The notes: generated from the sequence alone by a model not told the origin. A stretch of 64,000 nucleotides of DNA from Oscillospiraceae bacterium (GCA_015068445.1 SVKN01000001.1:117403-181402); one strand, 5' to 3'; positions 1 to 9,382 are shown, numbered from the stretch's first letter. Translations and numbers: made by a program.

Positions 1-385
1 TGGCCAGCACGGCGTAATAGGCGCGGCTGTTGCCGATGATCTCCACGAACCAGCGGGCGCCCAGCATCATGACGGCCGTAAAGGCAAGGCCCACGATGGA
101 GAACGTGATCACGGCCACCCGGAAGATGCGCCGCACCTCGCCGTATTTTCCCAGCGCGTTGGCCTCCGCCACCATCTTGGACACAGCCACGGGCAGTCCG
201 GCGGTGGAGATGACGAACATGGCGGTGTAGACGTAATAGGCCACGGTGAAGATCCCGTTGCCGTCGCCGCCGATCATGTTGACGATGGGGATATTGAACA
301 GGGCGCCGATGACCTTGACGATCACGTTGGACAAAACGAGGATGAAGGCGCCCTCGAAGAATGATCTGCTTCTGTTTTTACTCAA
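1..385 (-). CDS. SpoVB/MurJ-like polysaccharide flippase, N-terminal fragment
   Basis: The minus strand is open from a TTG at 385 to the window edge, about 128 residues. The protein begins MSKNRSRSFFEGAFILVLSN and continues with alternating hydrophobic stretches, a G-x-G-I-F-T-V-A-Y-Y-V-Y-T motif and S-T-A-G-L-P-V-A-V-S-K. These match the first helices of the stage V sporulation protein B / oligosaccharide flippase branch of the MOP superfamily. Those membrane proteins move lipid-linked peptidoglycan or polysaccharide precursors. A GAAGGT about 10 bases upstream supports the TTG start. The C-terminal three quarters are outside the window. It could also be another PST-type flippase; membership of the family is the secure part. 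Confidence 0.75.
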   Translation of the reverse strand, partial: MSKNRSRSFFEGAFILVLSNVIVKVIGALFNIPIVNMIGGDGNGIFTVAYYVYTAMFVISTAGLPVAVSKMVAEANALGKYGEVRRIFRVAVITFSIVGLAFTAVMMLGARWFVEIIGNSRAYYAVLA

Positions 386-508
386 GCGCAGCACGACCTT
401 CGCGTAAGATTATAACGATATATATTCCCCTCCCGCCCCCGCGATACCGCGGCGCAGTCAGGAAAATGGGGAAGGAACGCGTCCTTCCCCTGCTCAGGTG
501 AATGAACT

Positions 509-901
509 CTAAAGCTTATGGCCGCACTGGCTGCAGTAGAAAGCGTCTCTGCCGCACTCCTTGCCGCACACGGGGCAGGTGACCGTGGCCTTGCTGCTGT
601 TGATGGTCTCCTTGAGCTCGGCGACCTTCGCCAGCTTTTCGTCGATCTGGGCGAACTTGTCGTCCAGCTCGGCTTCCTGGGTCTCCCCGCCGGCATGGAC
701 CAGATAGACGATCCTGCCGATCTCCTTGTACACCGCGTCGATGTCGGTGTTCAGATCGAAGATCTGGAGGTTGAGTTTTGTCAGCATGGCCATATCGCCG
801 GCCTTTTTCGTGGCCGCTCCGGCGGCCTTTCCGGCCTGTCCGGCGGCATAGGTGGCCGTGGCGCGCGCCCGTTCGAGGATAGTCTTCACATCGGGATCCA
901 T
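509..901 (-). CDS. Small zinc-ribbon protein of unknown function
   Basis: This encodes 130 residues. I chose the ATG at 901 because AAAGGAG lies 8 bases upstream; the GTG nine bases further out would overlap that site. The N-terminal part is Ala/Lys-rich and likely helical, ending in a coiled-coil-like segment around residues 60-95. The C-terminus carries two CxxC knuckles (C-P-V-C-G-K-E-C and C-S-Q-C-G-H-K-L), a zinc ribbon. There is no signal peptide or membrane segment. Similar short helical/zinc-ribbon proteins are common in Clostridia without known function. It stands alone between the flippase fragment and hemZ. Confidence 0.75.
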   Translation of the reverse strand: MDPDVKTILERARATATYAAGQAGKAAGAATKKAGDMAMLTKLNLQIFDLNTDIDAVYKEIGRIVYLVHAGGETQEAELDDKFAQIDEKLAKVAELKETINSSKATVTCPVCGKECGRDAFYCSQCGHKL

Positions 902-956
902 GTTCAGCACTCCTTTGGATGATCTTGAGCTATTTTAGCATATCGGAACGAAAAGT

Positions 957-2399
957 TCAATCCCTTCCCAGCGCCGCCGTGAGCCGCTGCAGGTTGCGGT
1001 CGATGAGATCGGTGCGGCCGATGTAATCGACGGGGTATTTGGGATTGGTGATGCGGGTGATGCTGCCGTCGCGGTAGGCGAGCTTCGTGACGCCGCCGCT
1101 GCCGAGGGCGGCCACGTGGCCGGTCTCCTCCATCATGATGACGTTGTAGCGGCAGGACTTGCCGTCTCTGGCGAAGCCCACGTTCTCCAGCCCGCCGGCG
1201 CTGTATTTCTGACGGTAGAGGTAATAGGGCTCGTACCCGGCGCCCAGGATGACATCGTGACAGGCGTCCATGGTCTCCGCGGTCAGCTCCCCCGTGCCGC
1301 CGAAGCGCAGGGGCGCGCCCTTCTTGAGGGCCAGCGAGTGGAGCGTGACGTTGTCAGGCTCCAGCGCGGCGACGCGGCGGACGCTGCTGAGGAGGCTCTG
1401 CTCGTCGTCGCCGGGCAGGCCCGCGATCAGGTCCATGTTGATCTCGAAATCGGCTGTCGCGCGGGCCAGCTCGTAGCAGCGAACCAAGTCTTCGGCGGTG
1501 TGGAGGCGGCCGACGCCGCGCAGGACGTCGTCGTTCATGGTCTGGGGGTTGACGCTGATGCGGCGGACGCCGTGAGCATAGGCGATGCGCAGCTTGTCGG
1601 CCGTGATCGTCTCGGGGCGTCCGGCCTCCCAGGTGTATTCCAGAAGCGCGGAGAGGTCGAGATCCGTCTCCACGCGCGTCAGAAAGCGCTCCAGCTGATC
1701 CTCCGAGAGGATCGACGGCGTGCCGCCGCCCACATAGATCGTGCGGATGCGGCGGTCCGTCTCACGCAGGACGCGGCCCAGACCGGCGATCTCGTAAAAA
1801 AGCGTTTCCAGATACGGCTCCACCAGGTGTCCCCTGCTCCGCACGTCGTTGCTGACGAAGGAGCAATAGGAGCATTTGGCCGGGCAGAATGGGATACCGA
1901 TGTAAAGCTCGATGTCTTTACTGTCCCTCTGATCCCGATACATTTGGGAGACGAGGGCCGTTTTCATGCATAGCTCCCGCCGCCGGGGCGTGACGAAGAA
2001 ATCGCGCTCCAGCCGCTCCCCCGCTTCCGCCGGCGTCAGGCCTGAATTGAGCATGTTCAGCACCAGCTTGGAGGGCTTGACGCCCGTGAGCATGCCCCAG
2101 TCCGGCGCTTTTGGCAGGCGCGGACGGAGCAGCAGGAAAAGCGCCCGGCGCAGCCACTCGGACAGCTCGTGGTCCTCCTCCCTCATCCCGTCGGGACAGC
2201 GCAGATCCACGCGCGTGCCAGTATAGTCGCGGGCCGAGGCGATCAGCGCCGCCCCATCCTTCGCCAGCGACGAGACGACGTATTCGCCCTGCGGGCGCGT
2301 GACGTCAGTCCCGCGGGTGTGCTCCTCATCGGGATAGAGGCAGATCAGAAGCTGCAGCACCGGGTTGAGCCGGTCGTGTCCTTCCAGATAAAAGATCAT
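957..2399 (-). CDS. hemZ: Coproporphyrinogen dehydrogenase-like radical SAM protein HemZ
   Basis: This 480-residue protein has the HemN-type radical SAM signature C-P-A-K-C-S-Y-C-S-F near residue 172, followed by Y-V-G-G-G-T-P-S and I-N-M-D-L-I-A-G-L-P-G, which belong to the SAM-binding barrel. The N-terminal ~160 residues match the extra domain of Firmicutes HemZ, and the length fits. Family members are annotated as oxygen-independent coproporphyrinogen III dehydrogenases, though several HemN/HemW relatives act in heme delivery, so the true substrate is uncertain. The start codon overlaps the stop of the upstream metallo-hydrolase by four bases (ATGA), and it closes the recJ-relA-dtd operon. 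That gene order is common in Clostridia. Confidence 0.88.
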   Translation of the reverse strand: MIFYLEGHDRLNPVLQLLICLYPDEEHTRGTDVTRPQGEYVVSSLAKDGAALIASARDYTGTRVDLRCPDGMREEDHELSEWLRRALFLLLRPRLPKAPDWGMLTGVKPSKLVLNMLNSGLTPAEAGERLERDFFVTPRRRELCMKTALVSQMYRDQRDSKDIELYIGIPFCPAKCSYCSFVSNDVRSRGHLVEPYLETLFYEIAGLGRVLRETDRRIRTIYVGGGTPSILSEDQLERFLTRVETDLDLSALLEYTWEAGRPETITADKLRIAYAHGVRRISVNPQTMNDDVLRGVGRLHTAEDLVRCYELARATADFEINMDLIAGLPGDDEQSLLSSVRRVAALEPDNVTLHSLALKKGAPLRFGGTGELTAETMDACHDVILGAGYEPYYLYRQKYSAGGLENVGFARDGKSCRYNVIMMEETGHVAALGSGGVTKLAYRDGSITRITNPKYPVDYIGRTDLIDRNLQRLTAALGRD

Positions 2400-3034
2400 T
2401 TCAGCTTTTCCAGCGCCATGCGCATGTAGGGGTTGTGCTGCCGCTCCTCCTCCAGCGTCGTGGGATCTCCGTGGCCGCAGAGGACGCGATAGTCGCCCTC
2501 CATGTCGTGGAGCTTTTTCAGGCTGTGCATCATGTCGTCCATGCTGCCGCCCATCATGTCCCAGCGGCCGCAGGCGTCCTTGAACAGCGTGTCGCCTGCG
2601 ATCATGACGTCGCCGAAGGTAAAAACGCAGGAGCCCAGGGTGTGGCCCGGGGTCAGCGTGACTTTCATTTTGATGCTGCCGACATCGATCTCGTCGCCGT
2701 CGCGCAGCAGACGGTCCACCCGGGGCGCGCGGTACGTCTCGCGGATATAACCGCGGCGGTTGACGTACTCCGGCGTCAGGAACGGGGCGTCCAGCTCGTG
2801 GATCATCAGCTCCGCGCCCGTGGCCTCCTGCACGAAGGGGGCGGCCATAACGTGGTCGAAGTGACAGTGGGTCAGGATGATATACCTGCAGGTCAGACCG
2901 CTTTCGGCGATCATGTTGAGGACCTTTTCGGTGTGCGCGCCGGGATCGAAGACGGCGCAGACGCCGGACGCCTCATCTCCGACGAGATAGCAGTTGGTAT
3001 GCAGCATACCGGTGGGGATCGTGCGCAGGATCAT
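2396..3034 (-). CDS. MBL-fold metallo-hydrolase, glyoxalase II/YcbL-like
   Basis: This 212-residue cytoplasmic protein carries the metallo-beta-lactamase metal-binding set: T-H-C-H-F-D-H-V, then P-G-H-T-L-G-S, A-G-D-T-L-F, and a terminal C-G-H-G-D. The size and order fit small hydroxyacylglutathione-hydrolase-like enzymes that hydrolyse thioesters. The substrate cannot be read from the sequence. It starts one base after dtd and overlaps hemZ by four bases, so it is translated as part of the same operon. The neighbourhood relA-dtd-MBL-hemZ is conserved in Clostridia, but the link between this hydrolase and stringent response or D-aminoacyl-tRNA control is unproven. Confidence 0.85.
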   Translation of the reverse strand: MILRTIPTGMLHTNCYLVGDEASGVCAVFDPGAHTEKVLNMIAESGLTCRYIILTHCHFDHVMAAPFVQEATGAELMIHELDAPFLTPEYVNRRGYIRETYRAPRVDRLLRDGDEIDVGSIKMKVTLTPGHTLGSCVFTFGDVMIAGDTLFKDACGRWDMMGGSMDDMMHSLKKLHDMEGDYRVLCGHGDPTTLEEERQHNPYMRMALEKLK

Positions 3035-3035
3035 G

Positions 3036-3500
3036 TTATTCTCCCTTTTTCTTCATCATCTGGTCGGTGTCCATGATCAGCGTCACAGGCCCGTCGTTGA
3101 CGTGGTCGATCTTCATATCGGCCCCGAACTCGCCGCAGAGATAGGGCACGCCCAGCTCCGCCATGCGGGCCTTGAAGCGCTCGTACAGCGGAACGGCGAT
3201 ATCCGGCTTTGCCGCCGGGAAAAAGTCGGGGCGGCGGCCGTGGGAGCAGTCGGCGTACAGCGTGAAGTTGGAGACGATCATCATCTTCCCCTCCACGTCG
3301 GCAAGGCTCCTGTTCATTTTGCCGTTCTCGTCCTCAAAAATGCGCAGCAGGGCGCATTTGTCGGCCAGATACAGCGCTTCCTTTTCGGTGTCGTTGGGAC
3401 CGACGCCCAGCAGGACCAGAAGCCCCTGGCCCATGGTGCCGCCGGGGACGCCGTTGATCTCGATGCTGGCGCGGCTGACGCGCGTTACGACTGCTCTCAT
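3036..3500 (-). CDS. dtd: D-aminoacyl-tRNA deacylase
   Basis: This 154-residue protein begins MRAVVTRVSRASI, the typical DTD start. It contains S-N-F-T-L-Y-A-D near residue 78 (the usual S-Q-F-T-L form with one change) and G-P-V-T-L-I-M-D near the end, the pair of motifs that build the active site at the dimer interface. The enzyme removes D-amino acids (and Gly from tRNA-Ala) wrongly attached to tRNA. It lies 19 bases downstream of relA and one base upstream of the MBL hydrolase, on the same transcript. Full length is normal for the family (about 150 residues). Confidence 0.95.
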   Translation of the reverse strand: MRAVVTRVSRASIEINGVPGGTMGQGLLVLLGVGPNDTEKEALYLADKCALLRIFEDENGKMNRSLADVEGKMMIVSNFTLYADCSHGRRPDFFPAAKPDIAVPLYERFKARMAELGVPYLCGEFGADMKIDHVNDGPVTLIMDTDQMMKKKGE

Positions 3501-3519
3501 ATTGTTTCAGCTCCCGTTA

Positions 3520-5700
3520 TCAGTGTGAACGCTGGACCTCCGAGACGCCGGAGACCTTGCGGAGACGGTTCATCAGCAGGTCGAGCTGCTCGGCGCTGTT
3601 GACGGAGGCCGTCAGGTTGTAGCGGCTGACGCCGTCGTCCATGTCGCGGCCGCTGATCTCGGCCACGTTGATGCGCATATTCGTAAAGACCGTGATCAGA
3701 TCGGCGATGGCGCCGACGCGGGTCTTGATCTCGACGGTCATGGGGACGTCGAAGGTCTGGTGGTGGGTGTCGTCCCAGTATGCCTTGACCCAGCGGCTCT
3801 TGTTGTCGGGGTCCTCCTGACCGCGGACGGCGTTGGGACAGTCGGCCCGATGGACCGAGACGCCGAAGCCGCGGGTGACGAAGCCGACGATACGGTCGCC
3901 GGGCACGGGCGAGCAGCACTTGGCGAACTTGACGAGACAGTTGTCGAGGCCCTCGACGATGACGCCGTTGCTGGAGCTGCGGCGCTTGACGGGCTGGGCC
4001 TTGACGGTGATGGATTCGGGATTGGTTGCGCGGGCCTTGGCAAGGCGAGCCGCTTCCTCCTTGACGCGGGCGACGATGCGGGCGCAGGTGATGCCGCCGA
4101 AGCCGATGTTGGCGTACAGCTCGTCGAGGCTGGGCAGCTTGAGGCGGGCGAGGATCGTCTTCTGCAGCTCCTCATCCTGGAAATCCTCATACGCGAGGTT
4201 GACGCGCAGCTCGCGCTCCAGCTCCATGCGGCCCTCCTCGATGTTCTCGGCGCGCTTCTCCTTTTTGAACCACTGGCGTATCTTCGTCTTGGCGCTGTTC
4301 GTCTTGACGATCTGCAGCCAGCGGCGCTTGGGGCCGGTGGAGGACTTGGAGGTGGTGATGTCCACGATCTCGCCGCTCTTGAGCTGATAGTCGAAGTTGA
4401 CGATCTTGCCGTTGACCTTGGCGCCCACCATGTTGTTGCCCACCTGCGAATGGATGGCGTAGGCGAAGTCGATGGGCGTGGAGCCCTGGGGCAGATTGAT
4501 GACGTCGCCGTTGGGCGTGAAGACGTAGACCTCGTCGGCGAAGAGGTCTACCTTGATATTCTGGACGAACTCCTCGGGCTCCACGTCCTGCTGGTTCTCC
4601 AGCAGCTGGCGGACCCAGGCGAAGGCCTCTTCCTTCTGTGCGCCCTTGAGGCCGCCCTTGTATTTCCAGTGAGCGGCGATGCCGTATTCGGCGGTGCGGT
4701 CCATCTCCTCGGTGCGGATCTGGACCTCGAAGGGGATGCCCTCCTTGCCGATGACAACAGTGTGGAGGGATTTATAGCCGTTGGGCTTGGGGGACGAGAT
4801 ATAATCCTTGAAGCGGCCGGGCACGGGCTTGTACAGGTCGTGGATGATGCCCAGGACACTGTAGCAGTCGGCCAGGTCCTTGACGATGACGCGGGTGGCG
4901 CAGATGTCGTATATCTCGGAAAACTGGAGGTTCTGGCCGTACAGCTTGCGGTAGATGCTGTAGATCTGCTTGAGGCGGGCCTTGATCTGACCCTCGATCC
5001 CGTGTTCCGCCAGGGCTTTGTGGATGTTCTCCTTGGTGCGCTCCAGGAACTTGTTGAAGGTGTCGGTACTGTCTTTGATATAGTTCTCGATCTCGGCGTA
5101 GCCGATGGGGTCCAAGACCTTCAGCGAGCGGTCCTCCAGCTCCCATTTCACGGACTGCATGCCCAGACGGTGGGCCAGGGGCGCGTAGATCTCCATGATC
5201 TCCAGCGCCTTCTTTCGCTGCTTCTCGATGGGCTTGAACTCGATGGTGCGGATGTTGTGGGTGCAGTCGGCCAGCTTGATGATGATCACGCGGATGTCCT
5301 TCGCCATGGCGATGAACATCTTGCGCAGATCCTCCATCTGCTCCTCCTCGCGGCTCTGGTACACGACATGGCCCAGCTTCGTCACGCCGTCCACCAGCTC
5401 CGCCACGGATTGGCCGAACTTGCTCTCCACGTCCTGATACGTCACCTCGGTGTCCTCGATGGTGTCGTGCAGCAGGCCCGCCATGATGGACTCGGGATCG
5501 AAGCCCCATTCGTCGATCAGCGACGCCACGGAGATGGGATGGATGATGTACGGCTCGCCGCTTTTGCGCTTCTGGCCGTCGTGGGCCTTGTAGGCAAAAT
5601 CGAACGCGCTGAGAATCAGGTCACGGTCGTCGGGATGATGGTCGGCCATGACCTTTACCTTGTCGAGATAGGATTGTTCAAGCTCGTATGTGTCCCACAT
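3520..5700 (-). CDS. relA: Bifunctional (p)ppGpp synthetase/hydrolase RelA/SpoT
   Basis: This 726-residue Rel protein has the full domain series. The HD hydrolase domain carries H-D-T-I-E-D-T at residues 78-84. The synthetase domain contains R-F-K-D-Y-I-S-S-P-K-P-N-G-Y-K-S-L-H and E-V-Q-I-R-T. A TGS domain (V-F-T-P-N-G-D-V) follows, then a zinc-finger/helical region with K-C-C-S-P-V-P-G-D, and a C-terminal ACT domain. An intact HD motif means it should both make and degrade the alarmone, as the single long Rel of most Firmicutes does. It is five bases downstream of recJ and 19 bases upstream of dtd, so the operon couples DNA repair, stringent response and tRNA quality control. Confidence 0.95.
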   Translation of the reverse strand: MWDTYELEQSYLDKVKVMADHHPDDRDLILSAFDFAYKAHDGQKRKSGEPYIIHPISVASLIDEWGFDPESIMAGLLHDTIEDTEVTYQDVESKFGQSVAELVDGVTKLGHVVYQSREEEQMEDLRKMFIAMAKDIRVIIIKLADCTHNIRTIEFKPIEKQRKKALEIMEIYAPLAHRLGMQSVKWELEDRSLKVLDPIGYAEIENYIKDSTDTFNKFLERTKENIHKALAEHGIEGQIKARLKQIYSIYRKLYGQNLQFSEIYDICATRVIVKDLADCYSVLGIIHDLYKPVPGRFKDYISSPKPNGYKSLHTVVIGKEGIPFEVQIRTEEMDRTAEYGIAAHWKYKGGLKGAQKEEAFAWVRQLLENQQDVEPEEFVQNIKVDLFADEVYVFTPNGDVINLPQGSTPIDFAYAIHSQVGNNMVGAKVNGKIVNFDYQLKSGEIVDITTSKSSTGPKRRWLQIVKTNSAKTKIRQWFKKEKRAENIEEGRMELERELRVNLAYEDFQDEELQKTILARLKLPSLDELYANIGFGGITCARIVARVKEEAARLAKARATNPESITVKAQPVKRRSSSNGVIVEGLDNCLVKFAKCCSPVPGDRIVGFVTRGFGVSVHRADCPNAVRGQEDPDNKSRWVKAYWDDTHHQTFDVPMTVEIKTRVGAIADLITVFTNMRINVAEISGRDMDDGVSRYNLTASVNSAEQLDLLMNRLRKVSGVSEVQRSH

Positions 5701-5705
5701 GGCAG

Positions 5706-7781
5706 CTACCCCTTGATGACTTCCATTAGTGTGCGTATGATGCGCGAACCGTTGATATCGACCTTGCCCTTGTACTGCAGGTCACGGATGAGGATGTTCT
5801 CCCCAATCCGCTCATAGTCGAAGATGTCGAACTCGCGCATGATATCCATGCAGATCAGGAACCGGCCCTGATTCATACAGCATTTTGATTCGTACTTGAT
5901 CTTGCGGTACAGCGTGCGCGGCATGCCGCAGAGGCTGAAGTTCTCCTCGTTCGATTTGATATGACGGAAGACGGCCACCAGATCGTCGCGGCAGGGACAC
6001 AGCGACAGCGCCTCTTCCCTGCAAAGCGCTTCGCCGGCGGTGAAGCGCTCGTAGATCTGCTGGGACGAGTTGTCGCAGCTTTCCGAGCGGCCGCTCCAGT
6101 GCAGGTCCTTGATGACCAGCTGGACGCTTTCGCGGCCCCGGAAGACGTTGACCTCCGCCGAAAAGACGAGGTCCACCTGATCTCCCACGACGAAGGGACA
6201 GCAGCGGGAGCCCATGCCGAAGACGAAGCCACACAGGCGCACACCGTCCTTCTCCAGCAGCAGCTTGACGTGGCGCTCGTGGCTGATGGGGGTGATCTCC
6301 TGGATCACGGCGTCCCGCAGCAGGAAGAGCGGCATGGGGTTGCCCATGCCGAAAGGCTCCAGCACGGAGAGGCTCCTCACCTGCTCCAGCTCCAGATCCT
6401 CCGGGGTGACGGCGCAGTCGACGTCCAGGCAGGGCTTGAGGTCCTCCTCGCGCCAGTGGGCCTCAGCGTATTCCTCCAGCCGCTGCTTGAGCAGGGGCAG
6501 GTTCTCCTTGTCCACCGAGAGGCCCACGGCCAGCTCGTGGCCGCCGAAGCGCTCCAGCAGATCGCTGCAGGCGCTGAGGGCGCAGTAGAGGTTGAAGCCC
6601 TTGATGCTGCGGCCGGAGCCCTTGCCGCAGCCGCTGGAGACGAGGATACAGGGCAGGCCGTAGCGGTCGGCCAGACGGGAGGCAACGATGCCGATGACGC
6701 CCGTGTGCCAGTCCTCGCCCCAGAGGAGCATGACCTTGCCGGAGGCCAGGGACGGGTCGCGGTCGATGTCGTCCGTGATCTCGCAGTAAATGGCGTTCTC
6801 TTCCTCCTGGCGGCGGCGGTTGAGCTCACAGAGATGCTCGGCCAGATCCCCTGCCTCGCGGCAGGAATCGGTAAGCATCAGCCGCGCCGTGCAGTCGGCC
6901 TCGCCCAGACGTCCGGCGGCGTTGATGCGCGGGGCCAGCACAAAGCTGACGGAGTTGGCCGTCAGAGGCTTTGCGTCGAGGCCCAGCTTCTGGATCAGCG
7001 TGCGCAGGCCCACGTTGTCGGTCTGCTTCATGCGTTTCAGACCGTCGGAGATGATGATGCGGTTCTCCCCCAGTACGGGCATGACGTCGGCGATGGTGCC
7101 GAGGGCGACGATATCGGAATACTGCGCCAGCAGCTCGCAGACGGGCGTCTGCTTTTCCATGGCGCACACCAGCTTGAAGGCGACGCCGACGCCTGCAAGC
7201 TCGCGGAAGGGATGGTCGCTGTCGGGCCGGCGGGGGTTGACGACGGCGTCGGCGGGCGGCAGCTGATCCTTGCACTCGTGATGGTCGGTGATGATGACGC
7301 GGATACCCAGCTTCTTGGCGTGGATCGTCTCCTCCACGGCAGTGATGCCGGAGTCGACGGTGACCAGCAGCGTGCAGCCGTCGTCCTTCAGCGTGGTGAT
7401 GGCAGCCTCATTGAGGCCGTAGCCCTCGTTGATGCGGTCCGGGATATAGTAGCGGCAATCGGCGCCGCGGGAGCGCAGGTATTTGATCAGCACACAGGTG
7501 GCGGTGACGCCGTCCACGTCGTAGTCGCCGTAGACGGCGATGCGCTCGCCCTTCCGGATGGCGTCCTCGAGGATGGCGACGGCCTTATCCATATCGGCCA
7601 TGAGGTAAGGGTCGTGGATATGGGCGCAGTTCTCGTCCAGGAACGCTTCGGCCGCTTCGGCCGTGTCGATCCCGCGGGCCGCCAGCACGGCCGCCGCCAG
7701 CCGGGAGATGCCCAGTTGCGCGCTCAGACGCGCGATGACCTCCGTATTCTGTTCTGCGACGAGCCACTTCTCTTTTCTCAT
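5706..7781 (-). CDS. recJ: Single-stranded-DNA-specific exonuclease RecJ
   Basis: The ATG at 7781 gives a 691-residue protein. The open frame extends further upstream but runs through the promoter and has no ribosome binding site. The DHH phosphoesterase core is clear: Y-G-D-Y-D-V-D-G-V-T-A-T near residue 80, V-D-S-G-I, and I-I-T-D-H-H-E. The DHHA1 motif R-F-G-G-H-E-L-A-V-G follows near residue 400. An extra C-terminal region beyond about residue 565, with several Cys, is typical of Firmicutes RecJ. RecJ degrades ssDNA 5' to 3' in recombination and mismatch repair. It is the first gene of the operon recJ-relA-dtd-MBL-hemZ. Confidence 0.95.
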   Translation of the reverse strand: MRKEKWLVAEQNTEVIARLSAQLGISRLAAAVLAARGIDTAEAAEAFLDENCAHIHDPYLMADMDKAVAILEDAIRKGERIAVYGDYDVDGVTATCVLIKYLRSRGADCRYYIPDRINEGYGLNEAAITTLKDDGCTLLVTVDSGITAVEETIHAKKLGIRVIITDHHECKDQLPPADAVVNPRRPDSDHPFRELAGVGVAFKLVCAMEKQTPVCELLAQYSDIVALGTIADVMPVLGENRIIISDGLKRMKQTDNVGLRTLIQKLGLDAKPLTANSVSFVLAPRINAAGRLGEADCTARLMLTDSCREAGDLAEHLCELNRRRQEEENAIYCEITDDIDRDPSLASGKVMLLWGEDWHTGVIGIVASRLADRYGLPCILVSSGCGKGSGRSIKGFNLYCALSACSDLLERFGGHELAVGLSVDKENLPLLKQRLEEYAEAHWREEDLKPCLDVDCAVTPEDLELEQVRSLSVLEPFGMGNPMPLFLLRDAVIQEITPISHERHVKLLLEKDGVRLCGFVFGMGSRCCPFVVGDQVDLVFSAEVNVFRGRESVQLVIKDLHWSGRSESCDNSSQQIYERFTAGEALCREEALSLCPCRDDLVAVFRHIKSNEENFSLCGMPRTLYRKIKYESKCCMNQGRFLICMDIMREFDIFDYERIGENILIRDLQYKGKVDINGSRIIRTLMEVIKG

Positions 7782-7832
7782 GATGCTACCATTTCCTGTA
7801 TGCGATTTAGATAAACTATGAATATAAAAAAT

Positions 7833-7861
7833 ATTATAACAAACTGTAAAGAATGATTCAA
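7833..7861 (-). promoter_or_regulatory. Sigma-A-type promoter of the recJ operon
   Basis: On the minus strand TTGAAT (7856-7861) is followed after exactly 17 bases by a perfect TATAAT (7833-7838). The start codon of recJ is about 50 bases further on. The segment is markedly AT-rich compared with its surroundings. Confidence 0.75.
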
Positions 7862-7892
7862 GATGAAGATGTTGCTTCCGCTGAAATTTCGT

Positions 7893-7938
7893 CGAAAAAC
7901 GGCTCAAAGAGGCATGAGCGGAGCATGCCTCTTTGAGC
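7893..7938 (-). terminator. Rho-independent terminator of the abgB pair
   Basis: A perfect 15-bp stem (7902-7916 with 7924-7938, 7-base loop) is followed on the minus strand by CGTTTTTCG. It lies 23 bases beyond the stop of the downstream abgB-like gene and ahead of the recJ promoter. Confidence 0.85.
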
Positions 7939-7960
7939 AAAACCTATGCGGGATATCAGC

Positions 7961-9382
7961 TTACAGCAGGGGCTTGACGTCGGCGGGGATCGGGCACTCG
8001 TACTTGCCGCCGTTGAGCTTGTGCAGCTCGTCCTGAGCCTTGGCCAGCAGCTCGGGCTGCTCGATGGCCTTGGCGGCCGTCAGGGCCATGACCTTGGCCG
8101 CGGCGGCGGTGCCCTTGTAGGCGATGGTGGAGCAGGACTGCGCCGTCACCTGCCAGGAGTGACCGGGGGTGCCCAGGGCCTCGGTGGCCATGTTCAGCTG
8201 CAGCGTGGGCGCGCAGTAGCTGGCGTCGCCCACGTCGGTGGAGCCGGGCGAGGCGAAGTTCAGCGGCTTGTAGGGCAGCACGCCCTGATGCAGGACGTCG
8301 TCCTTGCCGATGATCTCGGGATCGTAGCCCAGATCGCCGAGGCTCTTCTGGATGTCGTCCAGATCGGCCTGGGTGAAGGTCTTGCGGAACTCGGCGGCCA
8401 GCTTGAGGTCGTTCTCGTCAAAGGCGGGCGCGCCGATCTCCTCCAGCGCTTCCTGCATGACGGGCTCCAGCGTGCGGCTGCCCTGGAAATCGCAGAGAGC
8501 GTCCTGGAAGATCATGTTCATGGTGGTGCCGGTCATGCGCGCGGCGCCCTCGGCGCAGGCGATGACGCGCTGGAAGATCTCCTGGGCGGTCTTGATCTTG
8601 GGTGCGCGGACGAAATAGTGGATCTTGGCGTAGTCATGCACGACGTTGGGGGCGATGCCGCCGGCGTTGATGTAGGCGTAGTGGACGCGGGCCTCGGGGA
8701 TGATGTGCTCGCGCAGATAGTTGACGCCGACGTTCATCAGTTCGCAGGCGTCCAGCGCGGAGCGGCCCAGATGGGGGTTGCCGGCCGCGTGAGAGGCGAC
8801 GCCGCGGAACTCGAAGAAGACGCCGATGCAGGCGAGGCTGGAGCAGGAGACGATGCGGTTCATGTCGCTGGGATGCCAGGTGATGCAAATATCCTGATCG
8901 TCGAACAGACCGTTGCGGGCCATAAAGACCTTGCCGGAGCCGTTCTCCTCACCGGGGCAGCCGTAGAAGCGGACCGTGCCCTGCATGTGGTTCTCCTCCA
9001 GATAATCGCGGAAGGCAAGCGCCGCGCCGGCGGCGCCGGCGCCCAGGCTGTTGTGGCCGCAGCCCTGACCGTAAGCGCCCTCGACAACGGGGTCTTTGAC
9101 GGCCTTGGCGGCCTTCTGGGACAGCGTGGGCAGGGCGTCGAACTCGCCCAGGAAGCCCACCACGGGCTTGCCCTCGCCCCAGGAGGCGACAAAGGCAGTG
9201 GGCACCTCGCCCACGCCCATATCGACCTTGAAGCCACGCTCCTCGAAGAACTTGCCGTAGAACTCGGCAGACTTGGTCTCCTTCATGCCGGGCTCGGCAA
9301 AGCCCCAGATGGTGTCGTTGACGAGAACGATATCGTCAAAATGCTTGTCGACAAGCGCGGAGATGGATTCACGTTTATTCAT
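7961..9382 (-). CDS. M20 amidohydrolase, AbgB-like (copy 1)
   Basis: This encodes 473 residues. The protein has the M20 metallopeptidase pattern: G-F-L-G-E-F-D-A-L-P near residue 77, G-C-G-H-N-S-L-G-A-G near residue 107, and G-C-P-G-E-E-N-G-S-G-K near residue 141. These positions carry the di-zinc ligands and the general-base Glu. A dimerisation domain occupies roughly residues 190-310. The length and these motifs match AbgB-type proteins, which cleave p-aminobenzoyl-glutamate or related N-acyl amino acids in the cytoplasm. A very similar gene lies 29 bases upstream, making this a tandem duplication. No partner AbgA or transporter AbgT is visible, so the actual substrate is open. Confidence 0.88.
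   Translation of the reverse strand: MNKRESISALVDKHFDDIVLVNDTIWGFAEPGMKETKSAEFYGKFFEERGFKVDMGVGEVPTAFVASWGEGKPVVGFLGEFDALPTLSQKAAKAVKDPVVEGAYGQGCGHNSLGAGAAGAALAFRDYLEENHMQGTVRFYGCPGEENGSGKVFMARNGLFDDQDICITWHPSDMNRIVSCSSLACIGVFFEFRGVASHAAGNPHLGRSALDACELMNVGVNYLREHIIPEARVHYAYINAGGIAPNVVHDYAKIHYFVRAPKIKTAQEIFQRVIACAEGAARMTGTTMNMIFQDALCDFQGSRTLEPVMQEALEEIGAPAFDENDLKLAAEFRKTFTQADLDDIQKSLGDLGYDPEIIGKDDVLHQGVLPYKPLNFASPGSTDVGDASYCAPTLQLNMATEALGTPGHSWQVTAQSCSTIAYKGTAAAAKVMALTAAKAIEQPELLAKAQDELHKLNGGKYECPIPADVKPLL

Noticed and set aside
957..3034. HemZ and MBL genes as a glyoxalase/heme operon with a dedicated function
   Set aside because: The order follows common Clostridia synteny, and nothing in the sequence ties the two activities together.
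3760..5817. A 685-codon open frame on the plus strand opposite relA
   Set aside because: It is a GC-rich shadow of relA: low-complexity Ala/Val/Leu/Asp composition, no ribosome binding site, and the minus strand has a complete Rel protein. The same applies to long plus-strand frames at 5961-7814, 22261-24303, 26982-28205 and 29283-30893.
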